Assembly: GCA_017430365.1 (NCBI GenBank)
Contig: JAFRNC010000002.1
Span: 416,665-480,664, forward strand
DNA: 64,000 nucleotides
Reading direction: 5' to 3'
From: Bacteroidales bacterium
GTDB lineage: Bacteria; Bacteroidota; Bacteroidia; Bacteroidales; UBA932
Shown: positions 41,689 to 51,700 of the stretch, one piece after another
How positions within the stretch are numbered: the first letter of the stretch is position 1
Layout: the number at the start of each line of letters is the position of its first letter
The notes under the pieces: model-generated
The model's database searches: none
What the model was told of the DNA's origin: nothing
Seen by the model: the letters and a program-made list of their open reading frames with translations, nothing else
Position numbers and translations under genes: made by a program

Positions 41689-42399
41689 ATGAAATACAAC
41701 AGAATACTACTCAAACTTAGCGGAGAGGCCATCGGCGGCAAGGACGGCGTGGGCCTCGACGAGAACGTCATGGCCACCTATGCGAAGCAGATAGCCGGGG
41801 TGGTGAATCAAGGCGTACAGGTCGTCATAGTCATCGGCGGCGGCAACATTTTCCGTGGCCTCAGCGGCACCAGCCGCGGGTTCGACCGCGTCCGCGGCGA
41901 CCAGATGGGAATGCTCGCAACCGTAATCAACAGCATAGGACTCTCCCTCTCCCTCCGCAATGCCGGACTGAAGGCCGAGGTCTTCACCTCGACCCCGATG
42001 CGTCCCATGGCCAAGTATTATATGCGCGACGAGGTCGACGAGTACCTGAAATCGGGCGGCGTGGCCCTCATCGCAGGCGGAACCGGCAACCCGTTCTTCA
42101 CCACCGATTCGGCCGCCGCGCTCCGCGCATGCGAACTCAGGTGCGACGCATTGATGAAAGGCACGAAAGTTGACGGGGTCTACGACGCCGATCCGGTGAA
42201 GCACCCCGAAGCCAAACGTTACGACACCCTGAGTTTCGACAAGGCCATAGCCGACAACCTCAAGGTGATGGACCAGACGGCCTTCACTCTCTGCAAGGAG
42301 AACGACATGCCCATCATAGTCTTCAACATGAACGACGAAGGCATGCTCGGCAAGGTGGTCGAAGGCGGAGGACGCTGCACCGTATTGAGCAACAAATAA
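41689..42399 (+). CDS. pyrH: UMP kinase
   Basis: A 236-aa hexameric UMP kinase of the bacterial amino-acid-kinase fold that phosphorylates UMP to UDP. Motifs: RILLKLSGEAIGG (residues 5-17), VVIGGGNIFRG-like VIVIGGGNIFRGL, FDRVRGDQMGMLATVINS, IAGGTGNPFFTTDSAAALRA and TKVDGVYDADP. The start agrees with the usual N-terminus. First gene of the pyrH-frr-holB-ricT-gldH-trmB run. Confidence 0.97.
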   Translation: MKYNRILLKLSGEAIGGKDGVGLDENVMATYAKQIAGVVNQGVQVVIVIGGGNIFRGLSGTSRGFDRVRGDQMGMLATVINSIGLSLSLRNAGLKAEVFTSTPMRPMAKYYMRDEVDEYLKSGGVALIAGGTGNPFFTTDSAAALRACELRCDALMKGTKVDGVYDADPVKHPEAKRYDTLSFDKAIADNLKVMDQTAFTLCKENDMPIIVFNMNDEGMLGKVVEGGGRCTVLSNK

Positions 42400-42411
42400 A
42401 AAAACAAAGAT

Positions 42412-42975
42412 ATGATCGACAAGGCTAATGAGGTGACCGCAGCCGCGAAGGAAAAGATGCAGGGCGCAGTCACCTATCTGGACGAAGATTTGAAGAGCTA
42501 CCGGGCCGGCAAGGCCAACCCGGCCGTCTTCAACAATGTCGTGGTGAACTACTACGGCACGATGACGCCGATTCCGCAGGTGGCCAGCATCGCCACGCCC
42601 GACGCCAGGACGATGCTCATCCAGCCGTGGGACCGCACTCTGCTCAAGCCCGTGGAGAAGGCCATCATGGACGCCAACCTCGGCTTCACGCCGCAGAACA
42701 ATGGCGAAGTGATCCGCATCAATGTCCCCGCCATCACCGAAGAGCGCCGCAAGGAGCTGGTGAAGAAAGCCCGCACGGCAGGCGAGAACGCCAAGGTTGC
42801 GGTACGCAACGCCCGGCGCGACGCCATCGAAGCGTTGAAGAAGCTCCAGAAGGAAGGCCTTCCCGAAGACACCGAGAAGGACTTCGAGGATGAGGTGCAG
42901 AAACTCACCGACACTTTCTCCAAGAAGGTCGAGGAAGTCCTCGCCGCAAAGGAGAAGGAGATAATGACCGTCTGA
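42412..42975 (+). CDS. frr: Ribosome recycling factor
   Basis: A 187-aa factor that splits post-termination ribosomes with EF-G. Family segments: SYRAGKANPAVFNNVVVNYYG (given in part), LIQPWDRTLLKPVEKAI, and INVPAITEERRKELVKKA near residue 105. 12 nt after pyrH, the usual neighbour. Cytoplasmic. Confidence 0.97.
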   Translation: MIDKANEVTAAAKEKMQGAVTYLDEDLKSYRAGKANPAVFNNVVVNYYGTMTPIPQVASIATPDARTMLIQPWDRTLLKPVEKAIMDANLGFTPQNNGEVIRINVPAITEERRKELVKKARTAGENAKVAVRNARRDAIEALKKLQKEGLPEDTEKDFEDEVQKLTDTFSKKVEEVLAAKEKEIMTV

Positions 42976-43004
42976 CCTTACAGGCCGGATGCCGTAACTG
43001 ATTT

Positions 43005-43038
43005 GTGCCCCGACCGGCGGGAAAACCCGCCGTCGAGG
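43005..43038. repeat. Decayed REP-like copy 3, inverted; hairpin between frr and holB
   Basis: GTGCCCCGACCGG, then AAAACC and TCG.GG, align with the complement of the core of the RAYT-flanking elements (13 bases without mismatch at the start). The sequence has shifted to a different perfect stem, CGGCGGG/CCCGCCG around AAAA, then GAGGTTTTTG. This could act as a terminator or attenuator before holB. Confidence 0.65.
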
Positions 43039-43049
43039 TTTTTGATTGT

Positions 43050-44096
43050 ATGCGCTTTTCGGAAATTATCGGCAATGACGCCCTCAAGGGCTCTCTCGTG
43101 CGGATGGTTCGCGGAGGGAGGCTGGGCCATGCCATTCTCCTGACGGAGGAGAACGGCGGCGGAGCCTTCGCTTTCGCGCTGGCCCTGGCGCAGTTCGTAA
43201 ACTGCCGCCAGCCCTCGGACGAGGACTCCTGCGATGTGTGCGGCTCCTGCCACAAATACAGGAAGCTGATCCATCCGGACCTGCACTTCGTGTTTCCGGT
43301 AAGCACTGCCGCATCCCTTTCGGAGAGCGAGAAGAAGGCCCCCATCTCCGACTATTTCCTCCCGGCCTTCAGGGAACTCGCACTGGAGAATCCCTATTTC
43401 ACGGAGCAGATGCTCTACGACGCCATCGGCATCGAGAACAAGAGCGGCCTGATAAGCGTCGCGGAGGCAAGGCGCATTTTCGAGAAACTCTCACTCAGGG
43501 CCGCCGAGGGTACCTGGAAGACGATGATCATATTCCTTCCGGAAAAGATGAACCTCGATGCTGCCAACAAACTCCTCAAACTGCTTGAGGAGCCCCCGCA
43601 GGGAACCCTTTTCCTGCTCATCTCGCACAACCCCGAACGGCTGCTCCCCACCATACGCTCCCGCTGCCAGACCATCGCGCTCAAGCCCCTGGACCGTGCC
43701 GAGAGGCGGCTCGTGGAAGGAACGGCTCCCGACAACGCCGAGTATCGCGAAATCGCCAAGTCCATACTCGAAGCGGGACTTGGAAAACAGATTGCCGGGC
43801 TCTTCCCCCAGTGGGAGATGCTTGCCGACTTCGGCCGCGAGAAGCAGCGGGAATGGTGCCTCTACATGGAAAACTACATACGAAAGATATATCTGGTTGC
43901 ACAAGGGCTCGATTCCCTTGCCGACATCGTCCCCGGGGAAGAGGCGACTCTCAGGGATTTCGCCGCCCGGATACGGCCGGCCTTCTACGAAAAGGCTTTC
44001 GTGGCGCTCGACGGCGCCATCTCGGCCGTCGGCAGCAACGTCAATCCGAAACTGACATTCTGCGACCTGTGCAACCGGCTTCTGCTGGCAATTTAG
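43050..44096 (+). CDS. holB: DNA polymerase III delta-prime subunit
   Basis: A 348-aa clamp-loader component, start 43050 (MRFSEIIGNDALKGSLV). An N-terminal AAA+ fold with a zinc ribbon (CNxx: NCRQPSDEDSCDVCGSCHKY, about residues 50-70), the segment HPDLHFVFP, and LEEPPQGTLFLLISHNPERLLPTIRSRCQ (given in part), which includes the SRC motif. The P-loop is degenerate (EENGGGAFA), normal for delta-prime, which does not bind ATP. Separated from frr by the REP-like hairpin. Confidence 0.93.
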   Translation: MRFSEIIGNDALKGSLVRMVRGGRLGHAILLTEENGGGAFAFALALAQFVNCRQPSDEDSCDVCGSCHKYRKLIHPDLHFVFPVSTAASLSESEKKAPISDYFLPAFRELALENPYFTEQMLYDAIGIENKSGLISVAEARRIFEKLSLRAAEGTWKTMIIFLPEKMNLDAANKLLKLLEEPPQGTLFLLISHNPERLLPTIRSRCQTIALKPLDRAERRLVEGTAPDNAEYREIAKSILEAGLGKQIAGLFPQWEMLADFGREKQREWCLYMENYIRKIYLVAQGLDSLADIVPGEEATLRDFAARIRPAFYEKAFVALDGAISAVGSNVNPKLTFCDLCNRLLLAI

Positions 44097-44099
44097 ATT

Positions 44100-45329
44100 A
44101 TGGAAAAGATCAAGGAACAAGGAACGAAGATATACGACTGCTCCCGCGGTTGCGAAGTGGAGCGGACCCCGATGGGTGAGCTCAAGGTCAGGTACAACCC
44201 CCGCTGCTGCAAGCTCAGCAGCTACAACTGGATGGAGGGCATCAACCAGAAGCGATACAGCGACCTGCTGGAGGTGCGCTTCAAGAACACGCGCAAGATT
44301 TTCTTCAGGAACACATCGGGACAGATCATCAAGAAGGGCGACCTCGTTGTCGTGGAAGCTCCCAACGGACACGATGTGGGCATCGTCACACTGGAGGGGC
44401 CCGTGGTTCTCGAGCAGATTGCCCGCCACCACATCGACCCCGATACCTACGAATTCCGCCGGATCTACCGCAAGGCCAAGATACTCGACATCGAGCGCTG
44501 GCAGGAAGCCCTTGCCCGCGAGCACAAGACCATGATACGCGCAAGGCAGCTCGCAGCGCGTCTCGGACTCGACATGAAAATCGGGGACGTGGAGTTCCAG
44601 GGCGACGGCACCAAGGCCATCTTCTACTACATCGCAGACGAGCGCGTGGACTTCCGCCAGCTGATCAAGGACTTTGCCGAGGAGTTCCACATCCGCGTCG
44701 AGATGAAGCAGATCGGCGCCCGCCAGGAGGCAGGTCTGATAGGAGGCATCGGAGTATGCGGAAGGGCCCTCTGCTGTTCCAATTACATGTCGGACTTCCA
44801 GTCCATCACCACCCAGGCGGCCCGCTGCCAGGACCTTTCGCTCAATCCCCAGAAACTGGCCGGCCAGTGCAGCAAACTGAAATGCTGCATCAACTACGAA
44901 GCCTCCAATTATGTCGACGCCCAGCGAAAGCTTCCCGAAGTCAAGGGTCCTATCGAACTCGAGGACGGCCAGGCATGGCTGATGAAAACCGATATCCTCA
45001 AAGGCATCATGTACTTCTCCTACGAGCAGGGCAGCCTCACAAATCTGCACCCGCTCCCCGCCTACCGTGTCCGCGAAGTCCTCGCAGCCAACAGGCAGGG
45101 CGTGAAGGGAGCATCCCTCCAGCAGAACGGCCTTGAAAACAGGCAGACCGAATTCATCAGCGCCGTCGGCGACGACAGCATCACCCGTTTCGACGAACAG
45201 AAGAAGCGCCGGAACAACCGCAAGAAGAACGGCCAGAGGCAGAATGGCGGAGGCAAGAAAAGACCTGCCGCAAATGCCGAAAAGAGGAACGGCAAGGGCA
45301 AAGGTGAAGGCAATGGCGGTCAGAAATAG
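44100..45329 (+). CDS. ricT: PSP1-domain protein (RicT/YaaT-like)
   Basis: A 409-aa protein with a PSP1 domain (about 60-170; VVVEAPNGHDVGIVTLEGPVV) and the family's Cys set: CSRGC, RCCKL, GVCGRALCCSNY, RCQD and QCSKLKCCINYE. In Bacillus the RicT complex carries [4Fe-4S] clusters and aids RNA maturation through RNase Y. The C-terminal tail (about 345-409) is basic and Asn/Lys/Gly-rich, probably disordered. 3 nt after holB; the end overlaps gldH by 17 nt. Confidence 0.92.
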   Translation: MEKIKEQGTKIYDCSRGCEVERTPMGELKVRYNPRCCKLSSYNWMEGINQKRYSDLLEVRFKNTRKIFFRNTSGQIIKKGDLVVVEAPNGHDVGIVTLEGPVVLEQIARHHIDPDTYEFRRIYRKAKILDIERWQEALAREHKTMIRARQLAARLGLDMKIGDVEFQGDGTKAIFYYIADERVDFRQLIKDFAEEFHIRVEMKQIGARQEAGLIGGIGVCGRALCCSNYMSDFQSITTQAARCQDLSLNPQKLAGQCSKLKCCINYEASNYVDAQRKLPEVKGPIELEDGQAWLMKTDILKGIMYFSYEQGSLTNLHPLPAYRVREVLAANRQGVKGASLQQNGLENRQTEFISAVGDDSITRFDEQKKRRNNRKKNGQRQNGGGKKRPAANAEKRNGKGKGEGNGGQK

Positions 45330-45786
45330 AAACCTCCTCCTGCTTCTGGCGCTCTGCCTGCTGATATCCGGATGCAGGAAGCCATCCGGAGACTATCTCT
45401 TCGTCTCGGCTGAAACCGCGGCCGCCCACGGCGGTTCATATGATTTCGCCCTCAATCTGGACGACTCCACCCGCACCTGGAAAACTTCCCTGGCCGCCAG
45501 GATAGTGACCAGCCGGATTCCTGACGGGACTGTCGCTTTCGACGTCCGCATCACTTCTCCTGTCGGGGAGAGTACCATCGAACGCCTTTCGCTCCCCCTT
45601 TCCGGGACCTCCGGAATCAGGGTCAGCAACAACCAGGGGCCGGTCACCGATTTCGAATGGCCGCTGCGGGACGGCATCCGCCCCGACGGCCGCAGCACCG
45701 GAACCTGGAAAGTCAGCATATCACCTACCGACACCACCTTGCGCGATGCGCTGTACGGCGTCGGAATAGCATACGGCACCGAGTAA
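45313..45786 (+). CDS. gldH: GldH-type gliding-motility lipoprotein
   Basis: A 157-aa lipoprotein (MAVRNRNLLLLLALCLLISGC; lipobox C21) of the GldH family, identified by position and by the beta-rich core (YDFALNLDDSTRTWKTSL, LSLPLSGTSGIRV, DFEWPLRDGI). In Flavobacterium, GldH is needed for gliding and type IX secretion. In non-gliding Bacteroidales the gene is usually retained next to ricT and holB, as here. Start 45313 overlaps the ricT end by 17 nt. Confidence 0.85.
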   Translation: MAVRNRNLLLLLALCLLISGCRKPSGDYLFVSAETAAAHGGSYDFALNLDDSTRTWKTSLAARIVTSRIPDGTVAFDVRITSPVGESTIERLSLPLSGTSGIRVSNNQGPVTDFEWPLRDGIRPDGRSTGTWKVSISPTDTTLRDALYGVGIAYGTE

Positions 45787-46523
45787 TGGGAAAGGGCAAA
45801 CTGAAGAAATTCCGGGAGAACGAGACATTCTCATGCCTCGTACAACCGACTACCGAAGAGGTTCTCCGGAAGGACCATCCGCTTAAAGGCAACTGGAACC
45901 GGGATATGTTCCGCAACGGCAATCCCATCGTTCTGGAGCTTGGCTGCGGCAAGGGAGAATATACCGTCGCGCTTGCAGAACGCTTCCCCGGCAAGAATTA
46001 CATAGGCATCGATATCAAGGGCGCAAGACTCTGGAAAGGCGCCAAATACGCCACTGAGAACAATTTGGGCAACGTCGCCTTCCTCCGCACGAGGGTGGAA
46101 TTCATAGAGTCGCTTTTCGCTCCGGGCGAGATCTCCGAGATTTGGATAACATTCGCCGACCCACAGGAGAGGAAGCCCCGCAAACGCCTCACCCACCCCC
46201 GTTTCCTGGAGAGTTACAGGAAAATGCTCGCCCCGGGCGGCATCGTCCACCTGAAGACCGACAGCAGGCTGCTTCACAACTTCACCCTGGAAACGGCACG
46301 CTGCAACGGATTGGAAGTAATCGAGCACAACGAAGACATCTACGGCTCGGGCAGGGCGGATGAACTGCTCTCCATCCAGACTTTCTACGAAAAGAATTTC
46401 CTCGCCCAGGGTATACCAATCACATACATGGCATTCCGACTGGACGGGGCATCCCCGCTGGTTGAACCGGACTGGGACCAGCAGCCCTACGAACAGACCT
46501 ACAAGACCCTTACACGGTCCTGA
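45786..46523 (+). CDS. trmB: tRNA (guanine-N7-)-methyltransferase
   Basis: A 245-aa methyltransferase for m7G46 of tRNA. Start 45786 overlaps the gldH stop by 1 nt (TAATG). Motifs: IVLELGCGKGEYTVALAERFP (given in part; SAM site), YIGIDIKGARLWKGAK, ITFADPQERKPRKRLTHPRFL (given in part) and GGIVHLKTD. The family's usual PDPWPK-type motif here reads FADPQERKPRKR. Its last 14 nt overlap the convergent polyprenyl synthase gene. Confidence 0.93.
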   Translation: MGKGKLKKFRENETFSCLVQPTTEEVLRKDHPLKGNWNRDMFRNGNPIVLELGCGKGEYTVALAERFPGKNYIGIDIKGARLWKGAKYATENNLGNVAFLRTRVEFIESLFAPGEISEIWITFADPQERKPRKRLTHPRFLESYRKMLAPGGIVHLKTDSRLLHNFTLETARCNGLEVIEHNEDIYGSGRADELLSIQTFYEKNFLAQGIPITYMAFRLDGASPLVEPDWDQQPYEQTYKTLTRS

Positions 46524-47475
46524 CGGCCATCAGGGCGGCCATTTTTTCAAGATAGGTTTTTGACTCCGACTCCGGGAGTGGTGCCAGTGCGCTGACGGCA
46601 AGGGCTATTTCCCTGTCCAGCCGTTCGCGGGCGTATCCCAAACCGTCATACTGCTTCACGAGCGCTATGGCGTCGGCTGAAAGCCGCTCGTCGGGATCGA
46701 GCATGCGGTGTCGGATTTCGCGCGAGACGCTCTTTGGTGCGTTTGCAAAAAGGCCGAAGAGAGGCAGGGTGATCTTTTTCTCAAGTATGTCGTGCCCCGT
46801 GGGCTTCCCTATCGAGAGTTCGGGAGAATAGTCCAGTATGTCATCCATCATCTGGAACGACTGGCCTATATGGTAGGCATAGCTGCGGCACGACTCGATC
46901 TCATTCTCCCTCGCCCCCACGGAACAGGCAGCGCTGACGATCGCGGCTTCGAAGAGAGAAGTGGTCTTGCAATAGATGATACGCCCGTAATCCTCCTCGG
47001 TGGCGTCGGCGCGGCGCGCCTTCTCCAGCTGGAGCATCTCGCCCCGGGCAAGGTCGCCGAGGCATTTGGAGAAAATCTTGAGAACCCGCTTGTCGGGATG
47101 GTCGATGATGAGGTCCATCGCGCGGGAGAGCCAGAAGTCTCCCAGAAGAACCGCGGTAGTGGGCGAATAAAGCGCCATCACCGTCGGGGCGCCCCTGCGG
47201 GTCGGGGCGTTGTCGGCCACGTCGTCGTGGAGGAGCGTGGCCGTGTGCAGCAGCTCGGAGGCCGCCGCACAACGAATCACGCTGCCGTTGCAGGGGCCTC
47301 CGAGGGCCTGCGCAACGAGCAGCGTGAATGTCGGACGGAGTTTCTTTCCGCCGTGCCCGAGCATATAGGCGTTCGCCTTGTCGAGCAATGGGATATCCGA
47401 ACGGAGACTCCCGGCGAAGAGGTCCTGGAAATCACTCCAGGATTGCCCCAGAAACTTCTGTACCTGCTTGTACAA
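46510..47475 (-). CDS. Polyprenyl diphosphate synthase (long-chain trans type)
   Basis: A 321-aa enzyme that extends allylic diphosphates with IPP; in this phylum it usually supplies the side chain for menaquinone. The first Asp-rich motif is D84-D85-V-A-D88 (LLHDDVADNAPTRRG), the second D211-D212-I-L-D215 (QMMDDILDYS), and LGHGGKKLRP is the IPP-binding loop. Product length cannot be set from sequence. It lies 5 nt after the PorT-type gene, at the end of this minus-strand run. Confidence 0.93.
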   Translation of the reverse strand: MYKQVQKFLGQSWSDFQDLFAGSLRSDIPLLDKANAYMLGHGGKKLRPTFTLLVAQALGGPCNGSVIRCAAASELLHTATLLHDDVADNAPTRRGAPTVMALYSPTTAVLLGDFWLSRAMDLIIDHPDKRVLKIFSKCLGDLARGEMLQLEKARRADATEEDYGRIIYCKTTSLFEAAIVSAACSVGARENEIESCRSYAYHIGQSFQMMDDILDYSPELSIGKPTGHDILEKKITLPLFGLFANAPKSVSREIRHRMLDPDERLSADAIALVKQYDGLGYARERLDREIALAVSALAPLPESESKTYLEKMAALMAVRTV

Positions 47476-47480
47476 AGGGT

Positions 47481-48065
47481 TTAGAACTTGAGGCCGACAG
47501 AGATTTCAAACGTCTTGGCGGCAGGGTCGAGACCCTTCACATTGTCGACAGCGTCGCCCCAGGTGGTGATGCGGCCGAAATTCCAGTTGTACTTGCCGGC
47601 GATCTGGAGTTTCCAGACGTTGAGGCCGAGACCGAGGCCGAGGCCATACTCGAAACGGTGGAAATTCTTGTTGATCGTCTCAGCGAGAGTGGTCTCTTTC
47701 GAGAAGCGGTTCTTCAGGTTGTAGCCGATGAACGGGGAGGCGAAGACGAAGGGACGGGCGATCAGAAGGTCCGGACCCCACTGGATGTTGACGGGAACCT
47801 CGACATAGTTCATCGAGAGTTTGGTAGCGTCTTCGAGGGTTACGCCTTTGACTTTGTAGATCAGTTCCGGCTGGATGGAGAATCCGGTCCAGCTTTCGGA
47901 CTGTACGCCGACACCGACGAGCCAGCCCGACTTGCCGCCCTTGAGATCCTGGACGCTGTTGGCGTTGGTGTAGTTGAAACCGGCCTTCACGACGAGGCCC
48001 TGTGCGTTGGCGGTCATGCCGCCGACGATCAGAATGCTGACGAGCAGTAAAGCTATTTTTTTCAT
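47481..48065 (-). CDS. PorT-type outer-membrane beta-barrel protein
   Basis: A 194-aa protein with a signal peptide (MKKIALLLVSILIVGGMTANAQ) and about eight alternating strands ending in a terminal Phe (FEISVGLKF), the usual outer-membrane signal. It fits the outer-membrane beta-barrel family PF13568, which includes PorT. The role is unknown. 16 nt after trxA. Confidence 0.85.
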   Translation of the reverse strand: MKKIALLLVSILIVGGMTANAQGLVVKAGFNYTNANSVQDLKGGKSGWLVGVGVQSESWTGFSIQPELIYKVKGVTLEDATKLSMNYVEVPVNIQWGPDLLIARPFVFASPFIGYNLKNRFSKETTLAETINKNFHRFEYGLGLGLGLNVWKLQIAGKYNWNFGRITTWGDAVDNVKGLDPAAKTFEISVGLKF

Positions 48066-48081
48066 ATCGGTTTGGTATAAG

Positions 48082-48399
48082 TTACAGGAGTGCTTCGATC
48101 CTCTTCTCGATTTCGGCCTGGGGAACGGCGCCGACCACGCGGTCGACCAGTTCTCCGCCCTTGAAGAAGAGAATGGTGGGGATATTGCGGATGCCGAACT
48201 TCACCGGGATGTCGGTGCTTTCGTCGACATTGCATTTGGTGACGTTTACACGGCCTTCATATTTCTCGGCCATCTTGTCGATGATGGGGGAAACCATGCG
48301 GCAGGGGCCGCACCAGGTAGCCCAGAAATCCACGACTACAGGGAGTTCGCCATTGTTGACGACCTCCTCGAAATTGGAATCAGTCAATGCTAGTGCCAT
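48082..48399 (-). CDS. trxA: Thioredoxin
   Basis: A 105-aa thioredoxin with active site WCGPC (C30, C33), the DFWATWCGPCRMVSP segment, the cis-Pro loop IRNIPTILFF and GAVPQAEIEKRI. Start 48399 gives a standard length; the frame remains open upstream, but that stretch overlaps the pump-associated gene and is not thioredoxin-like. No signal peptide, so cytoplasmic. Confidence 0.96.
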   Translation of the reverse strand: MALALTDSNFEEVVNNGELPVVVDFWATWCGPCRMVSPIIDKMAEKYEGRVNVTKCNVDESTDIPVKFGIRNIPTILFFKGGELVDRVVGAVPQAEIEKRIEALL

Positions 48400-48454
48400 A
48401 GTTGATATAATTGCTTTTCTGAAAAATCGTATAAAGTTAAATAATTTTTTCCAA

Positions 48455-48748
48455 TTAGACGCTCTGTTCGATGTTCCATACGAACGCCCGGACGCCGACC
48501 GACTTGTTGCGCGCATCCAGTTTCCGGACGGTCAGCAGCAGTTCGTCCACCTTGTCGTCGGGTACCACGGTGATCACCGCGGAGTTCATTTCGGGCCATG
48601 TATGGGTCCCCCTGCGGGGTTCGCCGTCCACGGAGCCTCTCCCCTGCACCTGTTCGAAAAAGGTGAAGCCGCGGATTCCCAGCTCCTCGAGCATGAACTC
48701 CACGCGCGAGGTGAAGGCCTGGTTGAATACTATAAAGACACTTCTCAT
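48455..48748 (-). CDS. PII-like small protein associated with the RND pump (PG0541-type)
   Basis: A 97-aa protein of the nitrogen-PII-like fold: MRSVFIVFNQAFTSRVEFML, GFTFFEQVQGRG, NSAVITVVPDDKVDELLLTV and a final VRAFVWNIE. It matches the group annotated as transporter-associated PG0541 proteins. It overlaps the pump's stop by 4 nt, so the two are translated together. A ligand-sensing or gating role for the pump is plausible but unproven. Confidence 0.82.
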   Translation of the reverse strand: MRSVFIVFNQAFTSRVEFMLEELGIRGFTFFEQVQGRGSVDGEPRRGTHTWPEMNSAVITVVPDDKVDELLLTVRKLDARNKSVGVRAFVWNIEQSV

Positions 48749-51700
48749 CTCGATTCCTCCTGGTCAGGGTTCAATTGCATGAATATATAATCCTTGCGGC
48801 GCTTCTCTTCCTTGTCGCGCTCGCCGTGACGCGAGATAAGGCCGTACACCACGGGCACTATGATCAGAGTGATGAAGGTGGAGACCAGCAGACCGCCGAT
48901 CACCACGATTCCGAGCGGATGCCACATTTCGGAGCCCTCACCCTGGCTGAGCGCCATGGGGAGCATACCGAGCAGGGTCGTGAACGCCGTCATGAGCACG
49001 GGGCGGAGACGGGACGCGCCTGAAAGCGCGATAGCCTCGTTGAGCTTGTAGCCGCGGTCGCGCATCAGGTTGATGTAGTCCACCAGCACGATACCGTTCT
49101 TCACCACGATACCCACCAGCATCACCACGCCCAGGGCACCGATCATGTCGAGCGATGTGCCGGTGATCCAGAGCGCGAGCACCACACCGGAAAGGCCGAA
49201 CGGGATGGCAAGCAGGATCACCGCGGGTTTTCCGAGGCTCTCGAACTGCGATGCCATCACGATATAGACCAGCAGCACGATGAGCAACAGCAGCGCGAAG
49301 ATGTCCTTGAAGGTTTTCTGCTGGTCCTCATAGTCACCGGCGAGCACCACGGAAATTCCGGAAGGATGGGAAAGTCTGTCAACCTGAGCCTGGATCTGCG
49401 CGGCCAGCTCTCCGAGAGATGTCTGGTAAGGCATCGAAATGACCCTTACATAGCGCTGGCGGCTCTTGCGGTCGATGGTCTGCGGCGCCCAGTATTCTTC
49501 GATAGTGGCTATCTCGCCAAGTTTGATACGGGCGCCGGTGGCGGTAGGGATGGTGAGGTCCTCGATATCCGTCAGGGAATTGCGGTCCTCTTCCTTGAGC
49601 CTTACCACTATGTTGTATTCGTCACCGTCTTCCTTCAGGAATCCGGCAGTGAAACCGGCCACGCGGTTGCGCACGTACTGCGAAACGGTCGCGGTGTTCA
49701 GCCCGTGTATCGCAGCTTTCTCTTTGTCGATGGTAATCTTCAGCTCGGGACGGTCCTTGTCGCGAGAGATGCGTACGTCGCGGGCTCCCGGGACGTTGGC
49801 CACGATGGCCTTCTGCACTTCCTCCGCGAAGAGGTTGGTCTCGTCGAAGTCGTATCCGTAGATTTCGACATCCACCGTAGAACGGCCTCCGCCGCCCATA
49901 CCGCCGGAAGAGTTGCACTGGAATTCGATGATCTCGGGATACTGTGCGAGTTCCTTGCGGAACACCTCGGCGATCTCATCGATGGTACGTGTACGCTGAT
50001 ATTTCTTGGTGCAGACTACCGTCATCGATATCTTGTAGTTGGTCGTAGAGGAGAACAGCGCGCCTACGGAACTCTCGTCGTTGGAACCGGCGGAAGTCGA
50101 GATGCGCTGGATCTCGGGTGCCAGTTCGCGGAAGCGGTCCTCCAGCATGCGGGCGGTCTTCACCGTCTCTTCGATGCGAGTGCCCCGCTGCAGCTCCACG
50201 GTGATGCTGAGGCGGCCGTTGTCGCTCGTAGGCATGAAGTCGGTTCCGATCTTGCCGAGAACCATAGGGAGCATGGAGACCACGAAGAAGGCCACGGCTA
50301 TCAGGATGGTCACCAGCTTGTGGCGGAGACACCAGCGCAGGAGCTGGGCATAGGCCTTGTCGACCGTGTCGAGGAATCCCACCACTATACGCTCATACCA
50401 TCCGCGTTTGCTCTTGACTTCGACAAGCTTTCCGTCCTCCACCTTCACCTTGTTGGCCTTCAGCAGCTTGGAGCAGAGCATCGGGATGAGGGAGATGGCG
50501 GCCACGGTGGATGTCGAGACCACTATGGTAACGATCCAGCCGAGTTCCTTGAAGAGGATGCCGGCAAGTCCGGAAAGCATGGTCAGCGGAATGAACACAG
50601 CCGCGATGACGAGGGTGGTCGCGATGACGGAAGTCCAAACCTCATTGGTGGCGTAGATAGCCGCCTCGTGGGGCGAACTGCCGCGGTCTATATGCTTTGT
50701 GATGTTCTCCAGCACCACGATCGAGTCGTCCACCACCATACCGATAGCGACCGTAAGGGCGGACAGCGAAATGATGTTGAGGGAACTGCCCGTGATGAGC
50801 AGGTAGACGAATGCGACTATAAGGGCTATGGGGATCGTCAGGCCGATGATCAGTGTGGCGCGCCACTTCCCGAGGAAGAAGAAGACCACCAGCACGACGA
50901 AGAGCAGTGCATAGAGGATGGACTCCTCGAGCGAGCCGATAGCGTTCTCGATTTCCTCCGAAGAGTCGTAGATCATCTTGATCTCCACGTCGGAAGGGAG
51001 CGATTTCTGTATCCTTGCCAGTTCCTTGCGGACATCGCGGCAGACCTGTACGGTATTGGACCCCGACTTCTTTGCGATAATCAGACGGACGGCGTCCTTG
51101 CTGTCAACCTTCTCGTCGAGCGAGAGGTCCTTGATGGTATCGCGGACGGCGGCAAGGTCGCGGACGAAGACCTTCTGGCCGAGCATCGTGGTGGAGACAA
51201 CTATGTCGGCGATGTCGGCGCTCTGCTCATACTCGCCGCGTACCTGCATCTGGTACTGCTGGCGGTCCATCTTGACCGTACCGCTCGAGAGGTTCAGGTT
51301 GTTCACGCTGATGGCATTGGCAACCTGCTCGAGGGTGAGGTTGTAGGCGTCGAGCCTGGCCTGGTCGATATCTATGTAGACATAGCGGTCAGGCGCTCCC
51401 GAGACTGACACCGAGCCGATTCCGTTGATGCGGTTGAGCTGGGGGATCACCTCGTCGTTCATGATCTTCTCCAGTCCGGGATAGCTCTCGCGGGCCATCA
51501 CCGAATACTGGATGATAGGCATCAGGCTCGAATTGAGCTTGAACATCACAGGGCTGGAGCAGCCTTCGGGAAGGTTGCTCTTGATCATGTCGATGTAGGA
51601 GCGTATGTCGTTGGCCGCCTCGTCGCGGTCAGCCCCCCACTCCAATTCGAGAGAAACAACCGACATGTTGTCGCGCGACGAGGAGGTGAGCTCCTTGAGG

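Noticed and set aside
43491..45050. A 519-codon open frame on the minus strand
   Set aside because: It is antisense to holB and ricT, both well supported, and has no recognisable motif.
49366..51408. A 680-codon open frame on the plus strand
   Set aside because: It lies wholly opposite the RND permease gene, and its product is His/Asp/Arg-rich without domain character; it results from GC-rich codon structure.
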